Below, in pieces: positions 39,131 through 51,585 of a DNA stretch of 64,000 bases. Source of the stretch: Megachile rotundata (Eukaryota > Arthropoda > Insecta > Hymenoptera > Megachilidae). The stretch lies in the NCBI RefSeq assembly GCF_050947335.1, contig NW_027473615.1, positions 141,005 to 205,004 on the forward strand, in the 5' to 3' direction. Under the pieces are notes generated by a model. That model saw nothing but the letters and a program-made list of their open reading frames with translations, was not told the DNA's origin and searched no databases. Within the stretch, counting starts at the first letter, position 1; each line of letters starts with the position of its first letter. A program made the translations under genes and the position numbers.

Positions 39131-41341
39131 GGCTAATAATATGAGTTAGATTGATAATAATAAGAGGAGTGAGTATAGTAATTGTCGTCCTATCGATCAT
39201 ATAAGCATAATATGGCTAATAATATGAGTTAGATTGATAATAATAAGAGTAATAAGTATAGTAATTGTCGTTCTATCGATCATATAAGCATAATATGGCT
39301 AATAATATGAGTTAGATTGATAATAATAAGAGGAGTGAGTATAGTAATTGTCGTCCTATCGATCATATAAGCCTAATATGGCTAATAATATGAGTTAGAT
39401 TGATAATAATAAGAGTAATGAGTATAGTAATTGTCGTTCTATCGGTCATATATGCATAATATGGCTAATAATATGAGTTAGATTGATAATAATAAGAGAA
39501 ATGAGTATAGTAATTGTCGTTCTATCGATCATATAAGCATAATATGGCTAATAATATGAGTTAGACTGATAATAGTGAGTGTAATCAGTATAGTAATTGT
39601 CGTTCTGTCGATCATATAAGCATAATATGGCTTATAGTATGAGTTAGATTGATAATAATAAGAGTAATAGGTAGAGTAATTGTCGTTCTCTCGATCATAT
39701 AACCATAATATGGCGAATAATATGAGATAGATGGATAATAATAAGAGTAATAAGTATAGTAATTGTCGTCCTATCGATCATATCTGCATAATTTGGTTAA
39801 TAATATTAGTTAGATTGATAATAGTGAGTGTAATAAATATAGTAATTGTAGTTCTATTGCTCATATAAGCATAATATGGCTAATAATATGAGTTAGATTG
39901 ATAATAATAAGAGTAATAAGTATAGTAATTGTCGTTCTATCGATCATATAAGCATAATATGGCTAATAATATGAGTTAGATTGATAATAATAAGAGGAGT
40001 GAGTATAGTAATTGTCGTCCTATCGATCATATAAGCATAATATGGCTAATAATATGAGTTAGATTGATAATAATAAGAGTAATGAGTATAGTAATTGTCG
40101 TTCTATCGATCATATAAGCATAATATGGCTAATAATATGAGTTAGATTGATAATAATAAGAGGAGTGAGTATAGTAATTGTCGTCCTATCGATCATATAA
40201 GCATAATATGGCTAATAATATGAATTAGATTGATAATAATAAGAGTAATGAGTATAGTAATTGTAGTTCTATCGCTCATATCTGCATAATATGGTTAATA
40301 ATATGAGTTAGATTGATAATTATAAGCGTAATAAGTATAGTAAATGTAGTTCTATCGATCATATAAGCATAATATGGCTAATAATATGAGTTAGATTGAT
40401 AATAATAAGAGTAATGAGTATAGTAATTGTAGTTCTACCGATTATATCTGCATAATATGGCTAATAATATGAGTTAGATTGATAATAATAAGAGTAATAA
40501 GTATAGTAATTGTCGTCCTATCGATCATATCTGCATAATATGGTTAATAATATGAGTTGGATTGATAATAGTGAGTGTAATAAGTATAGTAATTGCAGTT
40601 CTATTGCTCATATAAGCATAATTAGGTTAATACTATGAGTTAAATTGATAATAATAAGAGTAATGAGTATAGTAATTGTCGTTCTATCGGTCATATATGC
40701 ATAATATGGCTAATAATATGAGTTAGATTGATAAAAATAAGAGAAATGAGTATAGTAATTGTCGTTCTATCGATCATATAAGCATAATATGGCTAATAAT
40801 TTGAGATAGATGGATAATAATAAGAGTAATATGTATAGTAATCGTCGTCCTATCGATCATATCTGCATAATTTGGTTAATAATATGTGTTAGATTGATAA
40901 TAGTGAGTGTAATAAATATAGTAATTGTAGTTCTATTGCTCATATAAGCATAATATGGCTAATAATATGAGTTAGATTGATAATAATAGGAGTAATAAGT
41001 ATAGTAATTGTCGTTCTATCGATCATATAAGCATAATATGGCTAATAATATGAGTTAGATTGATAATAATAAGAGGAGTGAGTATAGTAATTGTCGTCCT
41101 ATCGATCATGTAAGCATTATATGGCTAATAATATGAGTTAGATTGATAATAATAAGAGGAGTGAGTATAGTAATTGTCGTCCTATCGATCATATAAGCAT
41201 AATATGGCTAATAATATGAGTTAGATTGATAATAATAAGAGTAATAAGTATAGTGATTGTCGTCCTATCGATCATATCTGCATAATTTGGTTAATAATAT
41301 GAGTTAGATTGATAATAGTGAGTGTAATAAATATAGTAATT

Positions 41342-43120
41342 GTCGTTCTATCGATCATATAAGCATAATATGGCTAATAATATGAGTTAGATGGATAATA
41401 ATAAGAGTAGTGAGTATAGTAATTGTCGTCCTATCGATCATATAAGCATAATATGGCTAATAATGTGAGTTAGATTGAAAATAATAAGAGTAATGAGTAT
41501 AGTAATTGTCGCTCTATCGATCATATAAGCATAATATGGCTAATAATATGAGTTAGATTGATAATAATAAGAGGAGTGAGTATAGTAATTGTCGTCCTAT
41601 CGATCATATAAGCATAATATGGCTAATAATATGAATTAGATTGATAATAATAAGAGTAATAAGTATAGTAATTGTCGTTCTATTGATCATATAAGCATAA
41701 TATGGCTAATAATATGAGTTAGATGGATAATAATAAGAGTAGTGAGTATAGTAATTGTCGTCCTATCGATCATATAAGCATAATATGGCTAATAATATGA
41801 ATTAGATTGATAATAATAAGAGTAATAAGTATAGTAATTGTCGTTCTATCGATCATATAAGCATAATATGGCTAATAATATGAGTTAGATGGATAATAAT
41901 AAGAGTAGTGAGTATAGTAATTGTCGTTCTATCGATCATATAAGCATAATATGGCTAATAATGTGAGTTAGATTGATAATAATAAGAGTAATGAGTATAG
42001 TAATTGTCGCTCTATCGATCATATAAGCATAATATGGCTAATAATATGAGTTAGATTGATAATAATAAGAGTAATAACTATAGTAATTGTCGTTCTATTG
42101 ATCATATAAGCATAATATGGCTAATAATATGAGTTAGATTGATAATAATAAGAGTAATGAGTATAGTAATTGTCGTTCTATCGGTCATATATGCATAATA
42201 TGGCTAATAATATGAGTTAGATTGATAATAATAAGAGAAATGAGTATAGTAATTGTCGTTCTCTCGATCATATAAGCATAATATGGCTCATAATATGAGA
42301 TAGATGGATAATAATAAGAGTAATAAGTATAGTAATTGTCGTCCTACCGATCATATCTGCATAATTTGGTTAATAATATGAGTTAGAATGATAATAGTGA
42401 GTGTAATAAGTATAGTAATTGTAGTTCTATTGCTCATATAAGCATAATGTGGCTAATAATATGAGTTAGATTGATAATAATAAGTGTAATAAGTATAGTA
42501 ATTGTCGTTCTATCGATCATATAAGCATAATATGGCTAATAATATGAGTTAGATTGATAATAATAAGAGGAGTGAGTATAGTAATTGTCGTTCTATCGAT
42601 CATATAAGCATAATATGGCTAATAATATGAGTTAGATTGATAATAATAAGAGAAATGAGTATAGTAATTGTCGTTCTATCGATCATATAAGCATAATATG
42701 GCTAGTAATATGAGTTAGACTGATAATAGTGAGTGTAATCAGTATAGTAATTGTCGTTCTGTCGATCATATAAGCATAATATGGCTAATAATATGAGTTA
42801 GATTGATAATAATAAGAGTAATAAGTATAGTAATTGGCGTTCTATTGATCATATAAGCATAATATGGCTAATAATATGAGTTAGATTGATAATAATAAGA
42901 GTAATAAGTATAGTAATTGTCGTTCTATCGATCATATAAGCATAATATGGCTAATAATATGAGTTAGATGGATAATAATGAGAGTAGTGAGTATAGTAAT
43001 TGTCGTCCTATTGATCATATAAGCATAATATGGCTAATAATGTGAGTTAGATTGATAATAATAAGAGTAATGAGTATAGTAATTGTCGCTCTATCGATCA
43101 TATAAGCATAATATGGCTAA
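41342..43120 (+). repeat. 47/48-monomer duplication, copy 2
   Basis: This follows the order of 37,441-39,130 with one net extra monomer. The extra material is near 41,700-41,810, where the AGATGGATAATAATAAG, AGTAGTGAG, CGTCCT unit appears an extra time before AATATGAATTAG. Private changes are AATGTGGCTAAT near 42,447, AAGTGTAATAAG near 42,482 and CCTATTGATC near 43,009. It ends where this copy passes to a GAGTAATGAG, AGTTCTATCGCTC pair and copy 1 to AAGAGGAGTGAG. Confidence 0.85.
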
Positions 43121-43162
43121 TAATATGAGTTAGATTGATAATAATAAGAGTAATGAGTATAG

Positions 43163-44320
43163 TAATTGTAGTTCTATCGCTCATATCTGCATAATATGGT
43201 TAATAATATGAGTTAGATTGATAATAGTGAGTGTAATAAGTGTAGTAATTGTAGTTCTATTGCTCATATAAGCATAATATGGCTAATAATATGAGTTAGA
43301 TTGATAATAATAAGAGTAATAAGTATAGTAATTGCAGTTCCATTGCTCATATAAGCATAATTAGGTTAATACCATGAGTTAAATTGATAATAATAAGAGT
43401 AATGAGTATAGTAATTGTCGTTCTATCGGTCATATATGCATAATATGGCTAATAATATGAGTTAGATTGATAAAAATAAGAGAAATGGGTACAGTAATTG
43501 TCGTTCTATCGATCATATAAGCATAATATGGCTAATAATTTGAGATAGATGGATAATAATAAGAGTAATATGTATAGTAATCGTCGTCCTATCGATCATA
43601 TCTGCATAATTTGGTTAATAATATGTGTTAGATTGATAATAGTGAGTGTAATAAATATAGTAATTGTAGTTCTATTGCTCATATAAGCATAATATGGCTA
43701 ATAATATGAGTTAGATTGATAATAATAGGAGTAATAAGTATAGTAATTGTCGTTCTATCGATCATATAAGCATAATATGGCTAATAATATGAGTTAGATT
43801 GATAATAATAAGAGTAATAAGTATAGTGATTGTCGTCCTATCGATCATATCTGCATAATTTGGTTAATAATATGAGTTAGATTGATAATAGTGAGTGTAA
43901 TAAATATAGTAATTGTCGTTCTATCGATCATATAAGCATAATATGGCTAATAATATGAGTTAGATTGATAATAATAAGAGGAGTGAGTATAGTAATTGTC
44001 GTTCTATCGGTCATATATGCATAATATGGCTAATAATATGAGTTAGATTGATAATAATAAGAGAAATGAGTATAGTAATTGTCGTTCTATCGATCATATA
44101 AGCATAATATGGCTAATAATATGAGTTAGACTGATAATAGTGAGTGTAATCAGTATAGTAATTGTCGTTCTGTCGATCATATAAGCATAATATGGCTAAT
44201 AGTATGAGTTAGATTGATAATAATAAGAGTAATAAGTAGAGTAATTGTCGTTCTCTCGATCATAAACCATAATATGGCGAATAATATGAGTTAGATTGAT
44301 AATAATAAGAGTAATAAGTA
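43163..44320 (+). repeat. 40-monomer-spaced block, copy 1
   Basis: The stretch beginning AGTTCTATCGCTCATATCTGC corresponds to about 46,482 onward at 3,319 bp (40 monomers less one base). The anchor is ATTGCAGTTCC at 43,331 and 46,650, followed by ATAATTAGGTTAAT, TAATCGTCGTCC, ATTTGGTTAAT, ATATGTGTTAG and AATAGGAG. Near 43,800 the later copy has two more monomers, including the CATGTAAGCATTATATGG form, after which the shift is about 3,485 bp. Both copies end in the CGTTCTCTCGATCATAAACC monomer, one base short. Private to this copy are GGGTACAG near 43,488 and ACCATGAG near 43,371. Confidence 0.8.
44239..44320 (+). repeat. 82-bp monomer (one-base deletion), CATAAACC form
   Basis: The parent form reads CTCGATCATATAACCATAAT, as at 39,694; here it reads CTCGATCATAAACCATAAT, one base shorter. 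It starts GAGTAATTG, a change of the usually constant first base, and has GGCGAATAAT. The identical short monomer occurs at 47,724-47,805, in the second copy of the same block. The full-length parent persists at 39.7, 46.1, 49.7 and 51.7 kb, so the deletion arose within this family and was then duplicated. Confidence 0.93.
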
Positions 44321-44879
44321 TAGTAATTGTCGTTCTATCGATCATATAAGCATAATATGGCTAATAATATGAGTTAGATTGATAATAATAAGAGGAGTGA
44401 GTATAGTAATTGTCGTCCTATCGATCATATAAGCATAATATGGCTAATAATATGAGTTAGATTGATAATAATAAGAGTAATGAGTATAGTAATTGTAGTT
44501 CTATCGCTAATATCTGCATAATATGGTTAATAATATGAGTTAGATTGATAATTATAAGCGTAATAAGTATAGTAAATGTAGTTCTATTGCTCATATAAGC
44601 ATAATATGGCTAATAATATGAGTTAGATTGATAATAATAAGAGTAATAAGTATAGTAAATGTAGTTCTATCGATCATATAAGCATAATATGGCTAATAAT
44701 ATGAGTTAGATTGATAATAATAAGAGTAATGAGTATAGTAATTGTAGTTCTACCGATTATATCTGCATAGTATGGCTAATAATATGAGTTAGATTGATAA
44801 TAATAAGAGTAATAAGTATAGTAATTGTCGTCCTATCGATCATATCTGCATAATATGGTTAATAATATGAGTTGAATTG

Positions 44880-46480
44880 ATAATAGTGAGTGTAATAAGT
44901 ATAGTAATTGTAGTTCTATTGCTCATATAAGCATAATATGGCTAATAATATGAGTTAGATTGATAATAATAAGAGTAATAAGTATAGTAATTGCAGTTCT
45001 ATTGCTCATATAAGCATAATTAGGTTAATACTATGAGTTAAATTGATAATAATAAGAGTAATGAGTATAGTAATTGTCGTTCTATCGGTCATATATGCAT
45101 AATATGGCTAATAATATGAGTTAGATTGATAAAAATAAGAGAAATGCGTATAGTAATTGTCGTTCTATCGATCATATAAGCATAATATGGCTAATAACTT
45201 GAGATAGATGGATAATAATAAGAGTAATATGTATAGTAATCGTCGTCCTATCGATCATATCTGCATAATTTGGTTAATAATATGTGTTAGATTGATAATA
45301 GTGAGTGTAATAAATATAGTAATTGTAGTTCTATTGCTCATATAAGCATAATATGGCTAATAATATGAGTTAGATTGATAATAATAGGAGTAATAAGTAT
45401 AGTAATTGTCGTTCTATCGATCATATACGCATAATATGGCTAATAATATGAGTTAGATTGATAATAATAAGAGGAGTGAGTATAGTAATTGTCGTCCTAT
45501 CGATCATGTAAGCATTATATGGCTAATAATATGAGTTAGATTGATAATAATAAGAGGAGTGAGTATAGTAATTGTCGTCCTATCGATCATATAAGCATAA
45601 TATGGCTAATAATATGAGTTAGATTGATAATAATAAGAGTAATAAGTATAGTGATTGTCGTCCTATCGATCATATCTGCATAATTTGGTTAATAATATGA
45701 GTTAGATTGATAATAGTGAGTGTAATAAATATAGTAATTGTCGTTCTATCGATCATATAAGCATAATATGGCTAATAATATGAGTTAGATTGATAATAAT
45801 AAGAGGAGTGAGTATAGTAATTGTCGTTCTATCGGTCATATATGCATAATATGGCTAATAATATGAGTTAGATTGATAATAATAAGAGAAATGAGTATAG
45901 TAATTGTCGTTCTATCGATCATATAAGCATAATATGGCTAATAATATGAGTTAGACTGATTATAGTGAGTGTAATCAGTATAGTAATTGTCGTTCTGTCG
46001 ATCATATAAGCATAATATGGCTAATAGTATGAGTAAGATTGATAATAATAAGAGTAATAAGTAGAGTTATTGTCGTTCTCTCGATCATATAACCATAATA
46101 TGGCTAATAATATGAGATAGATGGATAATAATAAGAGTAATAAGTATAGTAATTGTCGTCCTATCGATCATATCTGCATAATTTGGTTAATAATATGTGT
46201 TAGATTGATAATAGTGAGTGTAATAACTATAGTAATTGTAGTTCTATTGCTCATATAAGCATAATATGGCTAATAATATGAGTTAGACTGATAATAATAA
46301 GAGTAATAAGTATAGTAATTGTCGTTCTATCGATCATATAAGCATAATATGGCTAATAATATGAGTTAGATTGATAATAATAAGAGGAGTGAGTATAGTA
46401 ATTGTCGTCCTATCGATCATATAAGCATAATATGGCTAATAATATGAGTTAGATTGATAATAATAAGAGTAATGAGTATA
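44880..46480 (+). repeat. 20-monomer tandem duplication, copy 1
   Basis: About nineteen monomers recur at 46,540-48,140, a shift of exactly 1,660 bp (20 monomers). The anchor is CGATCATGTAAGCATTATAT at 45,501 and 47,161; an earlier single instance is at 41,103. Private changes here include CATATACGC near 45,424, GATTATAGTGAG near 45,958, GAGTAAGATTG near 46,030, GAGTTATTG near 46,066 and AATAACTATAG near 46,223. The CTCTCGATC monomer here (about 46,078) is still full length, whereas its counterpart at 47,724 is the 82-bp form. Confidence 0.82.
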
Positions 46481-46539
46481 GTAATTGTAGTTCTATCGCT
46501 CATATCTGCATAATATGGTTAATAATATGAGTTAGATTG

Positions 46540-48140
46540 ATAATAGTGAGTGTAATAAGTATAGTAATTGTAGTTCTATTGCTCATATAAGCATAAAATG
46601 GCTAATAATATGAGTTAGATTGATAATAATAAGAGTAATAAGTATAGTAATTGCAGTTCCATTGCTCATATAAGCATAATTAGGTTAATACTATGAGTTA
46701 AATTGATAATAATAAGAGTAATGAGTATAGTAATTGTCGTTCTATCGGTCATATATGCATAATATGGCTAATAATATGAGTTAGATTGATAAAAATAAGA
46801 GAAATGAGTACAGTAATTGTCGTTCTATCGATCATATAAGCATAATATGGCTAATAATTTGAGATAGATGGATAATAATAAGAGTAATATGTATAGTAAT
46901 CGTCGTCCTATCGATCATATCTGCATAATTTGGTTAATAATATGTGTTAGATTGATAATAGTGAGTGTAATAAATATAGTAATTGTAGTTCTATTGCTCA
47001 TATAAGCATAATATGGCTAATAATATGAGTTAGATTGATAATAATAGGAGTAATAAGTATAGTAATTGTAGTTCTATCGATCATATAAGCATAATATGGC
47101 TAATAATATGAGTTAGATTGATAATAATAAGAGGAGTGAGTATAGTAATTGTCGTCCTATCGATCATGTAAGCATTATATGGCTAATAATATGAGTTAGA
47201 TTGATAATAATAAGAGGAGTGAGTATAGTAATTGTCGTCCTATCGATCATATAAGCATAATATGGCTAATAATATGAGTTAGATTGATAATAATAAGAGT
47301 AATAAGTATAGTGATTGTCGTCCTATCGATCATATCTGCATAATTTGGTTAATAATATGAGTTAGATTGATAATAGTGAGTGTAATAAATATAGTAATTG
47401 TCGTTCTATCGATCATATAAGCATAATATGGCTAATAATATGAGTTAGATTGATAATAATAAGAGGAGTGAGTATAGTAATTGTCGTTCTATCGGTCATA
47501 TATGCATAATATGGCTAATAATATGAGTTAGATTGATAATAATAAGAGAAATGAGTATAGTAATTGTCGTTCTATCGATCATATAAGCATAATATGGCTA
47601 ATAATATGAGTTAGACTGATAATAGTGAGTGTAATCAGTATAGTAATTGTCGTTCTGTCGATCATATAAGCATAATATGGCTAATAGTATGAGTTAGATT
47701 GATAATAATAAGAGTAATAAGTAGAGTAATTGTCGTTCTCTCGATCATAAACCATAATATGGCGAATAATATGAGATAGATGGATAATAATAAGAGTAAT
47801 AAGTATAGTAATTGTCGTCCTATCGATCATATCTGCATAATTTGGTTAATAATATGAGTTAGATTGATAATAGTGAGTGTAATAAATATAGTAATTGTAG
47901 TTCTATTGCTCATATAAGCATAATATGGCTAAAAATATGAGTTAGATTGATAATAATAAGAGTAATAAGTATAGTAATTGTCGTTCTATCGATCGTATAA
48001 GCATAATATGGCTAATAATATGAGTTAGATTGATAATAATAAGAGGAGTGAGTATAGTAATTGTCGTCCTATCGATCATATAAGCATAATATGGCTAATA
48101 ATATGAGTTAGATTGATAATAATAAGAGTAATGAGTATAG
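46540..48140 (+). repeat. 20-monomer tandem duplication, copy 2
   Basis: This follows 44,880-46,480 at 1,660 bp. It differs by AGCATAAAATGG near 46,592, AGTTCCATTG at about 46,656, AGTACAG near 46,808, the 82-bp CATAAACC monomer at 47,724, AAAAATATGAG near 47,932 and ATCGTATAAGC near 47,993. In the features it shares with 43.2-44.3 kb (AGTTCCATTG, TACAG, CATAAACC) it is closer to that block than to its neighbour. This copy is therefore a mosaic rather than a simple tandem copy. Confidence 0.82.
47724..47805 (+). repeat. 82-bp monomer, second CATAAACC copy
   Basis: Same one-base deletion as the monomer at 44,239-44,320, in the same CTCTCGATC, GGCGAATAAT context. It differs downstream: here the tail is GAGATAGATGG, there GAGTTAGATTG, so the two were separated by an exchange within or just after the monomer. 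Phase is three bases behind strict 83-bp spacing after it. Confidence 0.93.
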
Positions 48141-49448
48141 TAATTGTAGTTCTATCGCTAATATCTGCATAATATGGTTAATAATATGAGTTAGATTGAT
48201 AATTATAAGCGTAATAAGTATAGTAAATGTAGTTCTATTGCTCATATAAGCATAATATGGCTAATAATATGAGTTAGATTGATAATAATAAGAGTAATAA
48301 GTATAGTAATTGTCGTTCTATCGATCATATAAGCATAATATGGCTAATAATATGAGTTAGATTGATAATAATAAGAGGAGTGAGTATAGTAATTGTCGTC
48401 CTATCGATCATATAAGCATAATATGGCTAATAATATGAGTTAGATTGATAATAATAAGAGTAATGAGTATAGTAATTGTAGTTCTATCGCTCATATCTGC
48501 AGAATATGGTTAATAATATGAGTTAGATGTATAATAGTGAGTGTAATAAGTATAGTAATTGTAGTTCTATTGCTCATATAAGCATAATATGGCTAATAAT
48601 ATGAGTTAGATTGATAATAATAAGAGTAATAAGTATAGTAATTGCAGTTCCATTGCTCATATAAGCATAATTAGGTTAATACTATGAGTTAAATTGATAA
48701 TAATAAGAGTAATGAGTATAGTAATTGTCGTTCTATCGGTCATATATGCATAATATGGCTAATAATATGAGTTAGATTGATAAAAATAAGAGAAATGAGT
48801 ACAGTAATTGTCGTTCTATCGATCATATAAGCATAATATGGCTAATAATTTGAGATAGATGGATAATAATAAGAGTAATATGTATAGTAATCGTCCTCCT
48901 ATCGATCATATCTGCATAATTTGGTTAATAATATGTGTTAGATTGATAATAGTGAGTGTAATAAATATAGTAATTGTAGTTCTATTGCTCATATAAGCAT
49001 AATATGGCTAATAATATGAGTTAGATTGATAATAATAGGAGTAATAAGTATAGTAATTGTCGTTCTATCGATCATATAAGCATAATATGGCTAATAATAT
49101 GAGTTACATTGATAATAATAAGAGGAGTGAGTATAGTAATTGTCGTCCTATCAATCGTATAAGCATAATATGGCTAATAATATGAGTTAGATTGATAATA
49201 ATAAGAGTAATAAGTATAGTAATTGTCGTTCTATCGATCATATAAGCATAATATGGCTAATAATATGAGTTAGATTGATAATAATAAGAGGAGTGAGTAT
49301 AGTAATTGTCGTCCTATCGATCATATAAGCCTAATATGGCTAATAATATGAGTTAGATTGATAATAATAAGAGTAATGAGTATAGTAATTGTCGTTCTAT
49401 CGGTCATATATGCATAATATGGCTAATAATATGAGTTAGATTGATAAT

Positions 49449-51585
49449 AATAAGAGAAATGAGTATAGTAATTGTCGTTCTATCGATCATATAAGCATAA
49501 TATGGCTAATAATATGAGTTAGACTGATAATAGTGAGTGTAATCAGTATAGTAATTGTCGTTCTGTCGATCATATAAGCATAATATGGCTAATAGTATGA
49601 GTTAGATTGATAATAATAAGAGAAATAAGTAGAGTAAATGTCGTTCTCTCGATCATATAACCATAATATGGCGAATAATATGAGATAGATGGATAATTAT
49701 AAGCGTAATAAGTATAGTGATTGTCGTCCTATCGATCATATCTGCATAATTTGGTTAATAATATGAGTTAGATTGATAATAGTGAGTGTAATAAATATAG
49801 TAATTGTCGTTCTATCGATCATATAAGCATAATATGGCTAATAATATGAGTTAGATTGATAATAATAGGAGTAATAAGTATAGTAACTGTCGTTCTATCG
49901 ATCATATAAGCATAATATGGCTAATAATATGAGTTAGATTGATAATAATAAGAGGAGTGAGTATAGTAATTGTCGTCCTATCGATCATATAAGCATAATA
50001 TGGCCAATAAGATGAGTTAGATTGATAATAATAAGAGTAATAAGTATAGTAATTGTCGTTCTATGGATCATATAAGCATAATATGGCTAATAATATGGGT
50101 TAGATTGATAATAATAAGAGTAATGTATATAGTAATTGCCGTTCTATCGATCATATAAGCATAATATGGCTAATAATATGAGTTAGATTGATAATAATAA
50201 GGGTAATGAGTATAGTAATTGTCGTCCTATCGACCATATAAGCATAATATGGCTAATAATATGAGTTAGATTGATAAAAATAAGAGAAGTGAGTATAGTA
50301 ATTGTCGTTCTATCGATCATATAAGCATAATATGGCTAATAATTTGAGATAGATGGATAATAATAAGAGTAATAAGTATAGTAATTGTCGTCCTATCGAT
50401 CATATCTGCATAATATGGTTAATAATATGAGTTAGATTGATAATAGTGAGTGTAATAAGTATAGTAATTGTAGCTCTATTGCTCATATAAGCATAATATC
50501 GTTAATAATATGCGTTAGATTGATAATAATAAGAGTAATGTATATAGTAATTGCCGTTCTATCGATCATATAAGCATAATATGGCTAATAATATGAGTTA
50601 GATTGATAATAATAAGGGTAATGAGTATAGTAATTGTCGTTCTATCTATCATATAAGCTTAATATGGTTAATAATATGAGTTAGATTGATAATAATAAGA
50701 GTAATATGTATTGTAATTGTAGTTCTATCGATCATATAAGCATAATATGGCTAATAATATGAGTTAGATTGACAATAATAAGAGTAAAAAGTATAGTAGT
50801 TGTCGTTCTATCGATCATATAAGCATAATATGGCTAATAATATGAGGTAGATTGATAATAATAAGAGCAATAAGTATAGTAATTGTCGTCCTATCGATCA
50901 TATCTGCATAATATGGTTAATAATATGAGTTAGATTGATAATAGTGAGTGTAATAAGTATAGTAATTGTAGTTCTATTGCTCATATAAGCATAATATGGC
51001 TAATAATATGAGTTAGATCGATAATAATAAGAGTAATAAGTATAGTAATTGTCGTTCTATCGATCATATAAGCATAATATGGCTAATAATATGAGTTAGA
51101 TTGATAATAATAAGAGGAGTGAGTATAGTAATTGTCGTTCTATCGATCATATAAGCATAATATGGCTAATAATATGAGTTAGATTGATAATAATAAGAGC
51201 AATGAGTATAGTAATTGTAGTTCTATCGATTATATCTGCATAATATGGTTAATAGTATGAGTTAGATTCATAATAATAAGAGTAATAAGTATAGTAATTG
51301 TAGTTCTATCGATGATATTAGCATAATATGGCTAATAATATGAGTTAGATTGATAATAAGAGTAAAAAGTATAGTAGTTGTCGTTCTATTGCTCATATAA
51401 GCATAATATGGTTAATACTATGAGTTAAATTGATAATAGTAAGAGTAATGAGTATAGTAATTGTCGTTCTATCGGTCATATATGCATAATATGGCTAATA
51501 ATATGAGTAAGATTGACAAAAATAAGAGAAATGAGTATAGTAATTGTCGTTCTATCGATCATATAAGCATAATATGGCTAATAAT
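49449..51585 (+). repeat. 25-monomer tandem duplication, copy 1
   Basis: This 2,137-bp stretch recurs at 51,521-53,657. The shift is 2,072 bp, which is 25 monomers less the 3-base deletion in the 80-bp monomer at 51,292. The left limit is set by GATAATAATAAG here against GACAAAAATAAG in copy 2, the right by AATATGAG against AATTTGAG. Shared rare forms are AGAAATAAGTAGAGTAAATG (49,619 and 51,691), TATAGTAACTG, GGCCAATAAGATG, ATATCGTTAAT, CGATGATATTAGC and the 80-bp monomer. Private changes are TGTATTGTAATTG near 50,708, AGATTCATAATAAT near 51,266 and GAGTAAGATTG near 51,507. Confidence 0.92.
51292..51371 (+). repeat. 80-bp monomer (three-base deletion)
   Basis: One TAA unit is missing from the TAATAATAAG run near monomer position 63-72, giving GATTGATAATAAGAGTAAAAAG. 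The monomer also has CGATGATATTAGC. A full-length relative with CGATCATATTAGC lies at about 34,280-34,362, so the deletion and the GATGAT change came after that form. A simple slippage step in an AAT trinucleotide run explains it. The same deletion is in copy 2 at 53,364-53,443. Confidence 0.93.
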
